Shown piece after piece: positions 11,441-21,222 of a DNA stretch of 64,000 nt (positions within the stretch are counted from its first letter, which is position 1; every line of letters starts with the position of its first letter). Made by a program: the position numbers and the translations under genes. The DNA is from Megamerina dolium (lineage: Eukaryota; Arthropoda; Insecta; Diptera; Megamerinidae): assembly GCA_963854835.1 (NCBI GenBank), contig OY978525.1, positions 49,627,429-49,691,428 on the forward strand, read 5' to 3'. The notes below the pieces were generated by a model. The model saw nothing but the letters and a program-made list of their open reading frames with translations, ran no database searches and was not told the DNA's origin.

Positions 11441-11794
11441 AGAACCAACATATGTATTCCGTTGTTTTTTATTGTTGTTGTAACATTCTCCCCCCGTTGA
11501 GCGCAGCTCGAAATACTGAGTTCTTTCTTGGATGTCGCTGATAAAGTGATATGTACTCTGCAGTTATGAAGCGTAAGGGAGGTTGATACGCAGATACTGG
11601 TGTACTAGATATGTATAGTGAAGTCTGATACTTCCGACTGATGTCGAGGCTTGGGTGTTAGTATTTTAACTTGAGCTGCCGAGGTTGTGGGCACATCTTG
11701 TTTTTTAATTATGTGTAGCATCTTCTTGAATATCATGAATGTTAACATGCACTGTAGCAGAGTGCATGTTAACTAACAGTAAGGTGATGAGCAT

Positions 11795-12160
11795 GTGGGT
11801 GCCGTAGCTCAGTGGTTAGTGTGTTCGCCTTCTGATCTGTAGGTCGTGGTTCAATACCCGGCTGATGCATAACAAATTTAATATCGATAAGATTTTTCTT
11901 TCGAATGGTACCCACCTGCCGGCAAGCAATTGGCAATTCTTCCGACAGTAACAACTTGCCATGAAAATCTTCTAAAAGAACTCTGTGACAAAGCTCAGAA
12001 AAAGTTACGTCGCAAGTGTTCTGCCGTTCGGAACCGGTTAAAATAAGTAGGTCCCTTCTAATACTGCCGAAATTTAAGACGCACAACAGTAATGGAGGAG
12101 AAGCTCGGCCAATGAGCCCTTTGGGGCTTTAAGTGCCACATATTTATTTTTTATTTTTTT
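11795..12160 (+). mobile_element. tRNA-headed SINE, copy 2, with 14-15 bp target duplication
   Basis: Full-length copy with tRNA-like head (gtagctcagtggttagtgtg A box; gtggttcaatacc B box), the shared body, the ending ctttaagtgccacata, and an AT-rich tail. The target duplication taaggtgatgagcat is at 11780-11794 and again at 12160-12174, so both ends are fixed and the insertion is L1-like. Confidence 0.95.
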
Positions 12161-12174
12161 AAGGTGATGAGCAT

Positions 12175-13135
12175 TTTGTGCTTCAAATTTGTTTAGAAGC
12201 TCCGATAGATTGATGCTTGCTAATGAGGATTGTAGGGCAGTTAAATTTCCGTTTTCCGTTAAATATTTATGTTGTTAAGATTGTTCACCAGCGGATGTAA
12301 TTCTTCTGCATTAGCCACTTGTGAAATTTCGCCAAGACTGGTATAGGAGGTCTTTAGGCAGCTGGATATTGATTGGTGTGCTTGTACCGATGCAAAGTCG
12401 TGTTTTAGTATGCAGTCTGGTTGGAGTGACAACAGCCCTGAACTTTTCAACATTAGCTGTGTTATTTCTCTTCCACATACAGCAGTTGCACGAGAAGAAG
12501 CTGATGATGCATAGATCCACTGGTTCTTAGGTTGAAGAGGAATCCATGTAAAGTTCTCAGGTATTCGACTGCGTATTATTAATGAAAAGATTTATTTCGC
12601 ATGAGCACATGGGTGATTCACGGTTGTACCGAATTTGGACCTTTGAGCACAGATATTTCCCATCCGTCCGCACAAGATTTTAAGTCGGCTATACTCATGG
12701 GGAAATATTGGTCAAGAGCTATGTTTATTGCCAGTATTGATGTGCAAGGGTTGATTGTGATCATGGTTCCATTGGTCTAGTTAGGGATTGGAATCAGGTT
12801 GAATAAGTCATATCGTTCGTGTTCCACCAGTGGTAAGGAGAGTTTGAAGACCACGTGATTATTTGTAAGTCCTCCTTTTAATTTCATAAGCTGGTACAAC
12901 TGCAGCAAGTTCTCTTGGTCAACAGGAAGCTCCAATGATGGCGATAAGTGAAACTTAATTTTGCTCACTTCACGTTGCAGTTGATTGGGTGACACTTATT
13001 TTGCCATGGTGGTTGGACTTATTTTGCCATGGTGAGTATCTGTTAGGACATCCAATATAGATGACTGCATTCCTTGTAGATTGCCAGCGATTAGTGTGAG
13101 TTGAGTAGACATTGCCAAAAACATACGAAATATTT
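12175..13135 (-). pseudogene. BEL-1 env-like remnant
   Basis: The clearest stretch (12780-12995) reads a fragment with FKLSLPLVEHERYDL then FNLIPIPN, matching the conserved ectodomain of insect retroelement envelope proteins (hydrophobic-L-P-L-V then Y-D-L-x-x-I-P-I-P). After a stop it continues with NGTMITINPCTS and IADLKSCADG, also env-like. Further on, Cys-rich fragments near 12450-12520 are consistent with the distal ectodomain. It lies between integrase and the 3' end, the env position in Roo-type elements. Several stops and frameshifts make it non-functional. Recognition is by motif only. Confidence 0.7.
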
Positions 13136-13142
13136 TATTTTT

Positions 13143-14430
13143 TTATATTTCGTCACTATCATTGCGGATTCTGTTAAATATTGCGTTGGCCGATGTCATC
13201 GAATTTTCTTTTGAATTTTCTGTTCCAGTATTGTTGTTTATAGGCAACGGTGCAAGTCGGTGAATTGGTCTCTTGAAGGTTCCACCTGCTCTTTTTACCT
13301 CAGCAACTCGCATGATTCCGTCTTTTCCTTTAAAAATGTTCGTGACTCTTCCCATTGGCCACTGAAGAATCGGAGTGTTGTCTTCTTTAATGATCATCAT
13401 ATCTCCGATGTTGTTGTTGTTGAATTTCTTCTTCCATTTATTCTTCGCTTGAGGGTCACACAAGTAATCACGAGACCATCGCTTCCAAAATTCCTGTTTT
13501 ATGTATAACACTCGCTTCCATCTAGTTAAAAAACTTATTTTCTCTGGCTTGCTGTTAATATCCACCTGTGCATTGAGAGGTTTTCCTATGAGAAAATTAG
13601 CAGGAGTTAAAGCTGACAGATCGTTTGGATCTGTGGACAATGGTCTGATGGGGCTCGAATTTAGGATTCCTTCGATTTCGATGACTACCGTATCTAATTC
13701 TACATATGTGAGGGATGTGCTGCTCACTAGTAGATGCTTAGCTGATTTCACAGCAGCCTCCCATAGACCACCGAAGTGTGGAGACCTTGGATGGATGAAA
13801 TGAAATGTAATTCCCTTTGAGCCGCAATCCTTCACAATTGACTGACTTGAAGGATTAGAATGAATAGAATTGAATAGCTTTGTCAGCTGATTGTTAGCAC
13901 CCACAAAGTTTATCGCATTGTCACAATATAAATTTTGGCAATGTCCTCTTCGGCTAATGAATCGCCTTATCGCACCAAGAAATGCATCAGTTGTTAGATC
14001 GCTGACTAACTCCAAGTGTACTGCTTTTGCTGCATAGCAGCAAAATACCACAATGTAAACCTTTTGTAGTTTCTTTCCTCAATTTCAAAGTGGACCCAAA
14101 ATGGCCCACAAAAGTCCACACCTGAGTTGATGAATGGTCGTGCAGGCGTGACTCTTAGTTGCAGGAAGATCGCCCATAATTTGAGTGAGCAATTTTGGGT
14201 TAGCTTTGGTGCATCTTACGCAATTTTGTACTATTAGCCGCGCCAAGATCTTTCCCTTTAAGGGACAAAATCTTTGCCTTGTGAATGCCAATAGTGCTTG
14301 TGGTCCGCAATGCCGGTTTTGTCCATGGATCGTCTGCATCAACAACCTTGTTATGGGGCTGTTGTATAGAATTAACATTGGGTGTTTGGCATCGTATGGA
14401 AGCGTAGCTGCTTGCAATCGCCCTCCAACT
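13143..14430 (-). pseudogene. BEL-1 integrase
   Basis: Two frames make up integrase. The upstream piece (14085-14417) is the zinc-binding domain: HGQNRHCGPQALLAFTRQRF then CVRC. The downstream piece (13143-14051, 302 codons) has a catalytic core with AVHLELVSDLTTDAF, the second Asp in YCDNAINFVG, and Glu in FGGLWEAAVKSAKH, then the C-terminal domain seen in BEL/Pao integrases (SFLTRWKRVLYIKQEFWKRW and the final IHRLAPLP). The first catalytic Asp region near 14060-14085 is disrupted by a frame change between the pieces. This is the best-preserved part of the element. Confidence 0.85.
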
Positions 14431-15600
14431 CGAATAATGCCATTGGTGTCTAAAAACAGAGATAGGCCGCTGAGAGTGCTATTGTTGCTGATTTCGTTGT
14501 TTTTAAATCTTCCTCAAAGCCTGACTGCTGTATTTTTCGAACAATTAACACAAGAGCATTTTCTAATTCGTGGGTAGTCAATGAAATTTCGGACTGTTGT
14601 GCATGTTTTCTTGCATTATTGATGAACTTCAGCATGTAGCCAGTAACGTGTTGTAAAGTTTTGAAGGAACCATTATGTCGAATGCTATAAATTATGCACC
14701 CTTCATTACTCTCAGCTGATGTGATGGTAGTTAATGTCGCCTTTTTCCGCTCTATATTGATAGTTTATTGAAGGTTGAGAGAGTTTGTAGCCAAGTGTAT
14801 TCTTGGTCATGCAAAAAGGTCGGTCCATAAAACCACAAGTTGCATGATGCTAATTTTTTTGGTGATAGTCCTTGTGATAGCATGTCGGCAGGATTGTCTG
14901 TTGAGCATATATGCCGCCATTGTTCAGCTGTGGTCACGTATTGAATGACGGCTACTCGATTACCCACAAATGTTTGAATGATGATCCATGCCAGCACAAT
15001 TTGCGAGTCGGTCCATAAGTATGTAGTTACATCATATATTTTTAGTTCTGCTTTGACCTTTGTGGCCAGTTGAGCACATAATACTGCTGCACAGAGTTCA
15101 AGGCGAGGCAATGTTTGCCGTTTTAAAGGTGCTACTCGTGATTTCGCACACATCAGCCTTACAATAACTTGTCCATCCTCTAACACCGACTTGATGTAGA
15201 CCGCAGCACCATATGCTTTTTCTGAGGCATCAGCGAAGGCATGAATCTGAATTTTCGATGCGATTTGTCATTCAGATACGTGCCGTGAAAACTCCATGTT
15301 ATTCAGGCATTCCAAATCATTGCGAAATGTTGTTCATTTTTCATTTTGGTCTGCTGGTAATGACTCATCCCAGGTCAGTTTTAGCTGCCATAGGTATTTA
15401 TGGATTAATATTTTTGCCATGACTATTATTGGTGCTAATATTCCCAGTGGATCGAAAAGCCTGGCCAAATCGGAGCTAACGGTTCGCTTGGTCAATTTTG
15501 TACAAATTTCTAGACATACCTTTACGCAGAATCGGTCATTTCATGTTAAGTCTTAAGTTTTGATGGCTGGATTATTTTCTTTATCGAAGTCAATGTTAAC
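14431..15600 (-). pseudogene. BEL-1 RNase H and connection domain
   Basis: The frame at 14752-15186 carries the BEL/Pao RNase H signature: PLKRQTLPRLELCAAVL, then YLWTDSQIVLAWI, then STDNPADMLSQGL. Just upstream, in the adjoining frame (~15190-15245), HAFADASEKAYGAA is the start of the same domain, with its catalytic Asp. Downstream to 14431 are more broken pieces of the RNase H-integrase linker. Stops and frameshifts separate them, so it is inactive. Its place between RT and integrase matches the BEL order. Confidence 0.8.
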
Positions 15601-16735
15601 TTCTTGCTCTTCCATTTTGGATTAGTTTTGGATGATTTCCGGACCATTTTTTGTAGGTTGAGTCCATGCTGCTTCAAGATATATATCAGCTGCCACTAGA
15701 TTTCTAGAGTTGTGTCCAAGCAGTCTGATCCACCAATACCATCATCCACATAAAAGTTGTCCGGGAGAAACTGAGCACCAAGTGGGTATTGCAACGCATT
15801 GTCTTTCGTAATCTGTTGTAGACATTTTGTGGCCAAATATGGTGCTGATCTCGTCCCACAGGTGATAGTATTTAGCTGATAATATTTAATGGACATGGCT
15901 GAATCCTTTCTCCACTGTGGGTCCTATATACATGAGGTCATTCAATGACAGACCAGAAGTTGTTTTTGCCGAGACGTCAAATACTACACGTAGCTTTGTA
16001 GTACGGCTTTCACGTCTCAGGATGCAATGGTGCGGAATAAAATATCTTGGTTCCTTGATAGAGGCAATTTTTATTTCGATTATGTGGCTCAATTTTTCAT
16101 ATTCCTCCATGAACTGTACGTATTGGGTCTTTACTTGAGGTGATTTGTCTAAACGGCGTTCCAACGACAGAAACCTGTTAAATGCCAATCCATGAGATCC
16201 TAAAGCATCCGGATTGTCACAGAATGGTATTTTTACAATGAATCTACCATCTTTATCAATCGTGGTGTTTTGAGTGAAATGAGCTTCACACTGTTTTTCT
16301 GTCACAGAAAGCGGCTTTTCTGATGTTACCACCTCGTCAAGCTCCCATAGCCGAGAAATGGCTGCTTCCAGATTGCTGTCATCTGTGCAAATTCCACATG
16401 TCACATTTGATAGGTGATTGCCGCCAATTTTACCTGCGATTATCCAGCGTAGTAGATATAATATGCGGTAATACAGCCGCTTCCAATCGTGTTGTGAAGT
16501 TGTTGATTCGAGAGTGTAAAGCCACGTTGACTCGATGATGTACCTTGGTATTGCTTCATCCAATTCCATTGATATGTATCGCTGATGATTTAGGAGTGAT
16601 ACCAAGGCAGGTGACAAAATTGACCTGCGATCCTGAGTCAAGAATAGCCCGACACTGCACTTCTGTTCCATTACCTTTCACTGTTATCATGGCAGTGCTG
16701 AGGAGTACTTAAGATTTTGATTTGCAATGTTTTGC
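15601..16735 (-). pseudogene. BEL-1 protease and reverse transcriptase
   Basis: Near 16690-16640 a frame reads an aspartic protease active site, AILDSGSQVNFVT. The 261-codon frame at 15886-16671 holds the N-terminal RT region of BEL/Pao elements: RYFIPHHCILRRESRTTKL followed by RVVFDVSA and LNDLMYIGP. The next frame (15696-15896) has the RT catalytic motif FYVDDGIGG. Part of the palm between them is missing, and at least three frame changes occur. Not functional. Confidence 0.85.
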
Positions 16736-16799
16736 TGTCACCAATTACGTAGCTTCATCTTCCACTATTGATGGTGTATTATTTCGTTGTGCTTGGCCT

Positions 16800-18105
16800 T
16801 TGCAGAAGTAACTTGTGCAGGTCCTGGTGCAGGTTTAGCTTCCTCTTTTTTCGAGTTCTCGAAGTGTAGCAGTGTGGTGTGTTTTGTTGCACTTCATACA
16901 GCTTCCTAAGGAGCAATTAGTGGGAGTATGTCCAGATTTCAGGCAATTGTGGCAGTATTTTTGTTTTTGCACAAACTGAAAACGTGCTGATGGCGATTGT
17001 TGTAGGAATTATTTGCAGGAAAACAATGGATGTTTCTCAGACGTGTCTCTTGATTTTGTTGTTTGAGTAATAAATGAAGTAGGACGTGTCTATTTTTGCG
17101 TTGTGTCATGCAGCTTTTTAACGGAGTTGACGAACGTAATTCGTGGTGAGCTAAATAGCTCATTTATTAACTTGCTGACAAGAAAACGTTTGTTGTTATA
17201 TCGTTCCAGAAGCATGTTCCATACTGCATCGAAATTTTCTCCTGTGGAGGCAAAATGTTTGATCAAATTCGCAGCCCCACCAACTGAGATTTCAAGTACC
17301 ACATTTTTTGGACCTTTGAAAACGGTTGATTTATGACAAGTTGAGTGTATAGATCATAAAATTCCTGCCATTTTAAGTAGCTGCCATCAAACCTTGGAAT
17401 CGTTATCTTTGGCAGTGAAATGGCTGTTGTTGGATTTGAAGCATAAGCAGGTGGTGTATTATTATTTAAAGCCTGTAGTGATACACGTACGATGTTCTCC
17501 ACTGAGATGAACTGCTCCATGTTGTGTCCATGTTCGGATGGACTTTCATACAATTCGCATATTTTAAAATGAATACTTTCGATGTGCTCCCATAACTTTT
17601 GGATAACTGGAAGACTGGGCGATGAAACGATATCTCCAAGTGAACGCTGCAGCGAGGCTATCATTGCATCCTGTCTGCGAACTAGTTTAATGAACTCGCT
17701 TGGATTGTACTCCTGCTGCTCTACTCTTGCTGTCTGCTGCTGTTGACTGGGCTCACCTCTTTGCTGATTATCATCTCTATTGTACGTTTAAGATCGTTTC
17801 GATGTGTTTATTAGTTTTTCAATCGACGACTCAAATAAATCTTTGTATTGGTTTACAATTTCCATTATCCGGTTGTAGTACTCGTGTGCGAATTACTAAT
17901 GATGCACTGGTGTGTTTTCGAGAAGACGAAGATTGTTATCTGTACTTTCAAATGTTGACTATTCTTCGTCTAGTCGTCTCAGCCTGATAATACTCCACCG
18001 ATTATTTCCTTGAGATAGGGTCCTTATTGAAATTGCGAATGATGTTTTCAATATTCGTGCCAGCTTCCTTTTGCTGTTTTGCTAGATCTTCAAACGCTGC
18101 CATTA
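16800..18105 (-). pseudogene. BEL-1 gag
   Basis: A start near 18103 gives a short N-terminal piece (MAAFEDLAKQQKEAGTNIEN) that stops after ~33 codons. The 17263-17664 frame contains the BEL/Pao gag capsid motif LPKITIPRFDGSYLKWQEF. Further capsid pieces are at 17090-17302 (FDAVWNMLLERYNNKRFL) and a poorly preserved knuckle region at 16850-17000 (FCKGQAQRNN region with Cys/His residues). Three or more frame breaks. Confidence 0.8.
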
Positions 18106-18159
18106 GGAGTGTTGATTATTGCACACAGTAATTGCTGATTGTAAGTCGGGGGTCACCAA

Positions 18160-18255
18160 TGTTCCGTAATAGATATACTCCAAACGGAATTGATTCACAC
18201 TTGTTTGTGGTTAAACACTGAATGATTTTTATTGATTAATTGTTGTTCTTTTAAA
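18160..18255 (-). repeat. inner part of the BEL-1 5' LTR
   Basis: Plus strand ggtcaccaa (a TTGGTGACC primer-site core on the minus strand) is followed by tgttccgtaat. A TG start next to a PBS marks the inner LTR edge. The LTR is cut at 18255 by the Harbinger element and may resume at 19704. No second copy was available to confirm. Confidence 0.6.
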
Positions 18256-18536
18256 GTGGGATCACACGATTGCCGCAACGCACCAATTTAAAACAAATTT
18301 TATTGTCCAAAATTTTACCACAATAAATAAATTGTCACAATCAAATTCTCTGCGGTCACACGATTGTCTAATTTTTCATAAATTTGATTGTCGCGTATTG
18401 TCTCAAAACCATTAAGTGGCAATTATTGTCCCACTTCAGTCACATGATTGTTCTACTGCACGGCAACTCTGAGAAACAGCTAGATGTCAAAGTTTGTTTA
18501 TAGTAGCGTAAATTTTAAAGCATTTCTTTTATAAAG

Positions 18537-18842
18537 ATGATGTGTTCTCTAAAGAAAAAGAAAATTGCATTAGCTTTAATTATCGTGTGTGCATTTGACG
18601 AAATGGAAACAGAAAAAAAGAAAGAAAGAAAAGTTAATAGAAGTACGTGGGTCAGAGAGTGGCTCACAAAAAGAAGCACTGATGGTGCATACGAAAAAAC
18701 ATTAATGGAATTTCGGGAAATAGAAAACCAAAAGTTTTTGTTCAAAAATTTTATTCGGATGAATGATGAAACGTTTAACGAATTGTTGCAACTAGTGTCA
18801 CCATATATTAAGAAACAAGACACAAACATGCGAAACATGTGA
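18537..18842 (+). pseudogene. Harbinger transposase, N-terminal stub
   Basis: 101 codons. After a Lys-rich start, residues ~65-100 read FKNFIRMNDETFNELLQLV and SPYIKKQDTNMR, the conserved N-terminal block of PIF/Harbinger transposases that precedes the catalytic domain. It ends at a stop just after this block, so all three acidic catalytic residues are missing. It overlaps the 3' end of the MADF frame on the other strand, which shows where the deletion joined the two genes. Confidence 0.85.
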
Positions 18843-19385
18843 CTGCACGCTGCAACATGCCACTTTTGTGTTCCATTACTATCTCAGGGATAGCAGAATT
18901 TTTTGAAGTACTGCTCTCTAACTGAGTGTCATCCAAATCTAATGTTGACACTGTGCATGACATTTTTGACATAGAATGGTCATTGTAAAATTGCATTGCA
19001 GTCCAATGCGGCCAATGTGGCGTGCTATTTTCGGCTCCCTGGCCAGATTTTGATTTTAGTTTTTTTTTAACATTTTGGAAAGCTGTTTTAATATTGCACC
19101 ATTTGGCTTTACAGTCTTCCACCGTGTGCCCTGTACAAAATTTTTCAACTTTCCGCCATGCCTGCTCCCGTTTATTCCGATCTTTGTAATCTGTGGATGA
19201 ATATTGCCAAACACATGGATGCTGTTCCACAGCTTGTATCAACTCCTGTATAGCAGTGTAGGTCCATTTTGAAATTACACTGGGTTTTTTCTTTTTTTCG
19301 GCAAAGGTGCTTGTGGTTGCTGATCGGGGGAAAAGCACTCTAGTTCAGCGGAATCCTCGAATACAATACATTCATCGGATTCCAT
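18838..19385 (-). pseudogene. Harbinger-encoded MADF-domain protein
   Basis: PIF/Harbinger elements carry a second gene with a Myb/SANT-like or MADF domain that helps the transposase bind DNA or enter the nucleus. Here a 176-codon frame (18808-19338) has the MADF pattern: YTAIQELIQAVEQHPCVWQ, then NKREQAWRKVEKF, then CKAKWCNIKTAF. The natural start is probably the ATG at 19385 (MESDECIVFED), in another frame, joined by a one-base slip in an A/T run near 19290. Nuclear localisation-like KKRK residues lie there. The 3' end runs past the deletion junction. Possibly a pseudogene by one slip, or intact if the slip is a sequencing error. Confidence 0.75.
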
Positions 19386-19703
19386 ATTAAAACTGCAAAT
19401 AAAATAAACATAGTTATAGCAAATACAACAATTAAAATTAATTTTACTTACGACAAGAAATGTTGACCGTAGAATCTCAAAATTGGCGCGTATTGTCTTC
19501 TTTGATTGACGCACTAGAACACAATAAATATTGCCACATTTTTGAAATTTTCACACAATTGTCACACCAGAGTTGTATTTGATTGCCGCAAATCAGCACA
19601 ATTTATTTTTGATTGTCGTATGGGACAATAAATTGTGAAATCACACGATTGGCATATTAAATATACCAATAATTGATGCTTTGCGGCAATCGTGTGATCC
19701 CAC

Positions 19704-20325
19704 CTTTATACAATAAAAGTGCTTATTCTGTAATTTCACATTCTGTGGGAAAATTCTTACGTAAGTATCTTTTTACTAAATTAATTCAATAACATTTACA
19801 CGCAGAATAGATTAATGCTTATTGTGCAAAATGTGATTTAACAATATGCTATAATGATATTTGAGTTGATAATAATTTTGTTATTGTTAACAATATGCTA
19901 TAATGATATTTGAGTTGTAGATGTGATAATGGGAGTGCGATGCAATTGCGCTATCGAGAAAATTCTGATTATGGGAGAGAGATATGTGGGATTTACAGAA
20001 TATACATATATATGCGATGTACTCTTCACTGCCTTGGCGAAATGAAATCAACAAACAATCTTCTCCAATACAAATTTCTTATATTTAACGTGATGAAACA
20101 AACCGACGAAATGTATGTATATACTGGCACGCATATAAGTATATATTTTGGAGGTATATTCCTATATTCGTATTAATAGTATATATACACAAACACATGT
20201 AGTAGTCTGTAATATATGCAAGCAATTTTGACCGGAGTTTTTTTACATATTACATGGATGTACACATGCATGCACGTCACTGACATCTGCGATATGTATG
20301 TACCGCTATATCGTACGTGGTGGCA
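19704..20325. other. possible rest of the BEL-1 LTR, then unassigned sequence
   Basis: Continues after the Harbinger element. A direct repeat of ~30 bases (aacaatatgctataatgata and on) occurs at ~19851 and ~19890. No coding motif seen; the 88-codon frame at 19910 lacks any known feature. Confidence 0.4.
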
Positions 20326-20329
20326 AGAT

Positions 20330-20960
20330 TTTTCTTACGTCGTCTAATTTATGCGTTTTAACTCACTACACATGTTACATTAATATTACTATTATGTTAT
20401 ACTATTACATTATATTATTATGTTATACTATTATGTGTTTATACTTTATGAATATCGCTGTAATCATTAATATAATGATAATCACTATTCTATACAAACC
20501 GTGATGAGCAATGGGTTATCGTACGTTTATAATGTAATAAAATAATAAATAATAATAAAAAACCAATGGGTAATCGTACCTCACTGTATGATTATGAAAT
20601 AATTTCGCAATTATGCACAGTAAAACGAAAAAGAACCAAAAAGAAGAAAAACAAAATAAGCAACAACCATGCATACATAATATTTAACGCATGCACAATT
20701 TTTACAGCAGCAAGTATTAAATACAAAGAATAATGATGACCTACTAAAAAGAAGTTGTAATTATGACCTACTGAAGAAATTGCAATTTCTTCAGAAATTA
20801 TTTTATTCAAAAACGGGGCTAAACTGTAAATTACGTTATATACATTAGGCTATGTAAACTAAGACGGCGGCTGAAATAAAGGCAGTCTACATAAGTAGAT
20901 GACTCGAAGAGCGAGTTAGTGTGAACTAGAAGTGGAAGTTATATATATTGTGAAGGAATT
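20330..20960 (+). repeat. LTR remnant, errantivirus family B
   Basis: Collinear with the inverse of the LTR at 60103-60998: shared blocks include tctaatttatgc, catgcatacata, tatgattatgaaataatt and gatgactcgaagagcgagtt. Diverged, its outer start is unclear, and it is cut by TA repeats at ~20966. Confidence 0.75.
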
Positions 20961-20965
20961 ATGTT

Positions 20966-21033
<68 letters not shown>
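20966..21033. repeat. (TA)n tract
   Basis: Pure TA run between the LTR remnant and the mariner-type inverted repeat; the latter targets TA. Confidence 0.9.
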
Positions 21034-21222
21034 CATTCTGTCAAATAAGTATCCGGAAATCGGAAATTCTCATTTTTAATTTTCCCTCTGAGAATATTTC
21101 AAAAAAAATTTTTCCCCAGGTTGGCACAACTGTCAACCACTATTTTGTGAATTTTTATTGCTATGTGTCATTTAGTTTGGTTACGGCGTCATTAGGAACA
21201 AGTCAACCTTTTGTGTGCGTGT
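21034..21222 (+). mobile_element. one arm of a long-TIR mariner-type element
   Basis: Nearly the same as the left arm of the MITE at 39278-39813 (cattctgtcaaataagta at the start, ccttttgtgtgcg at the end). Only this arm is present; it runs directly into errantivirus pol at ~21223. Confidence 0.85.

Larger units (their letters stand above)
11441..18255 (-). mobile_element. BEL/Pao retrotransposon (BEL-1, Roo-like), degraded
   Basis: Minus-strand order gag, zinc knuckle, protease, RT, RNase H, integrase, env, then a purine-rich tract (GGGGGGAGAA, 11493-11502) before a TGTTACAAC sequence that would be the 3' LTR. The right edge at 18160 (plus strand tgttccgtaat) would be the inner end of the 5' LTR. 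All frames are broken. A SINE is inserted at 11795-12160 and a Harbinger derivative in the right LTR. The two LTR ends could not be aligned by eye, so outer limits are uncertain. Confidence 0.8.
18256..19703. mobile_element. PIF/Harbinger DNA transposon, internally deleted
   Basis: Perfect 23-bp terminal inverted repeats at 18256-18278 and 19681-19703 (beginning gtgggatcacacgattgccg). The motif tcaca(c/t)gattg recurs inside both ends (about 18353, 18441, 19650), like subterminal transposase binding sites. It carries two convergent frames: a truncated Harbinger transposase (plus) and a MADF-domain protein (minus). 1448 bp against ~3 kb or more for a full element. It sits in the BEL-1 LTR; a target duplication is not clear. 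Confidence 0.85.

Noticed and set aside
11795..11870. Possible tRNA gene
   Set aside because: A and B boxes are present, but this is the head of a repeated SINE with a tail and target duplication; the cloverleaf is poor.
18240..19715. A 3-bp Harbinger target duplication (TTA/TAA)
   Set aside because: Flanking bases (ttttaaa and ctttata) do not give a consistent duplicate under any choice of end I tried.
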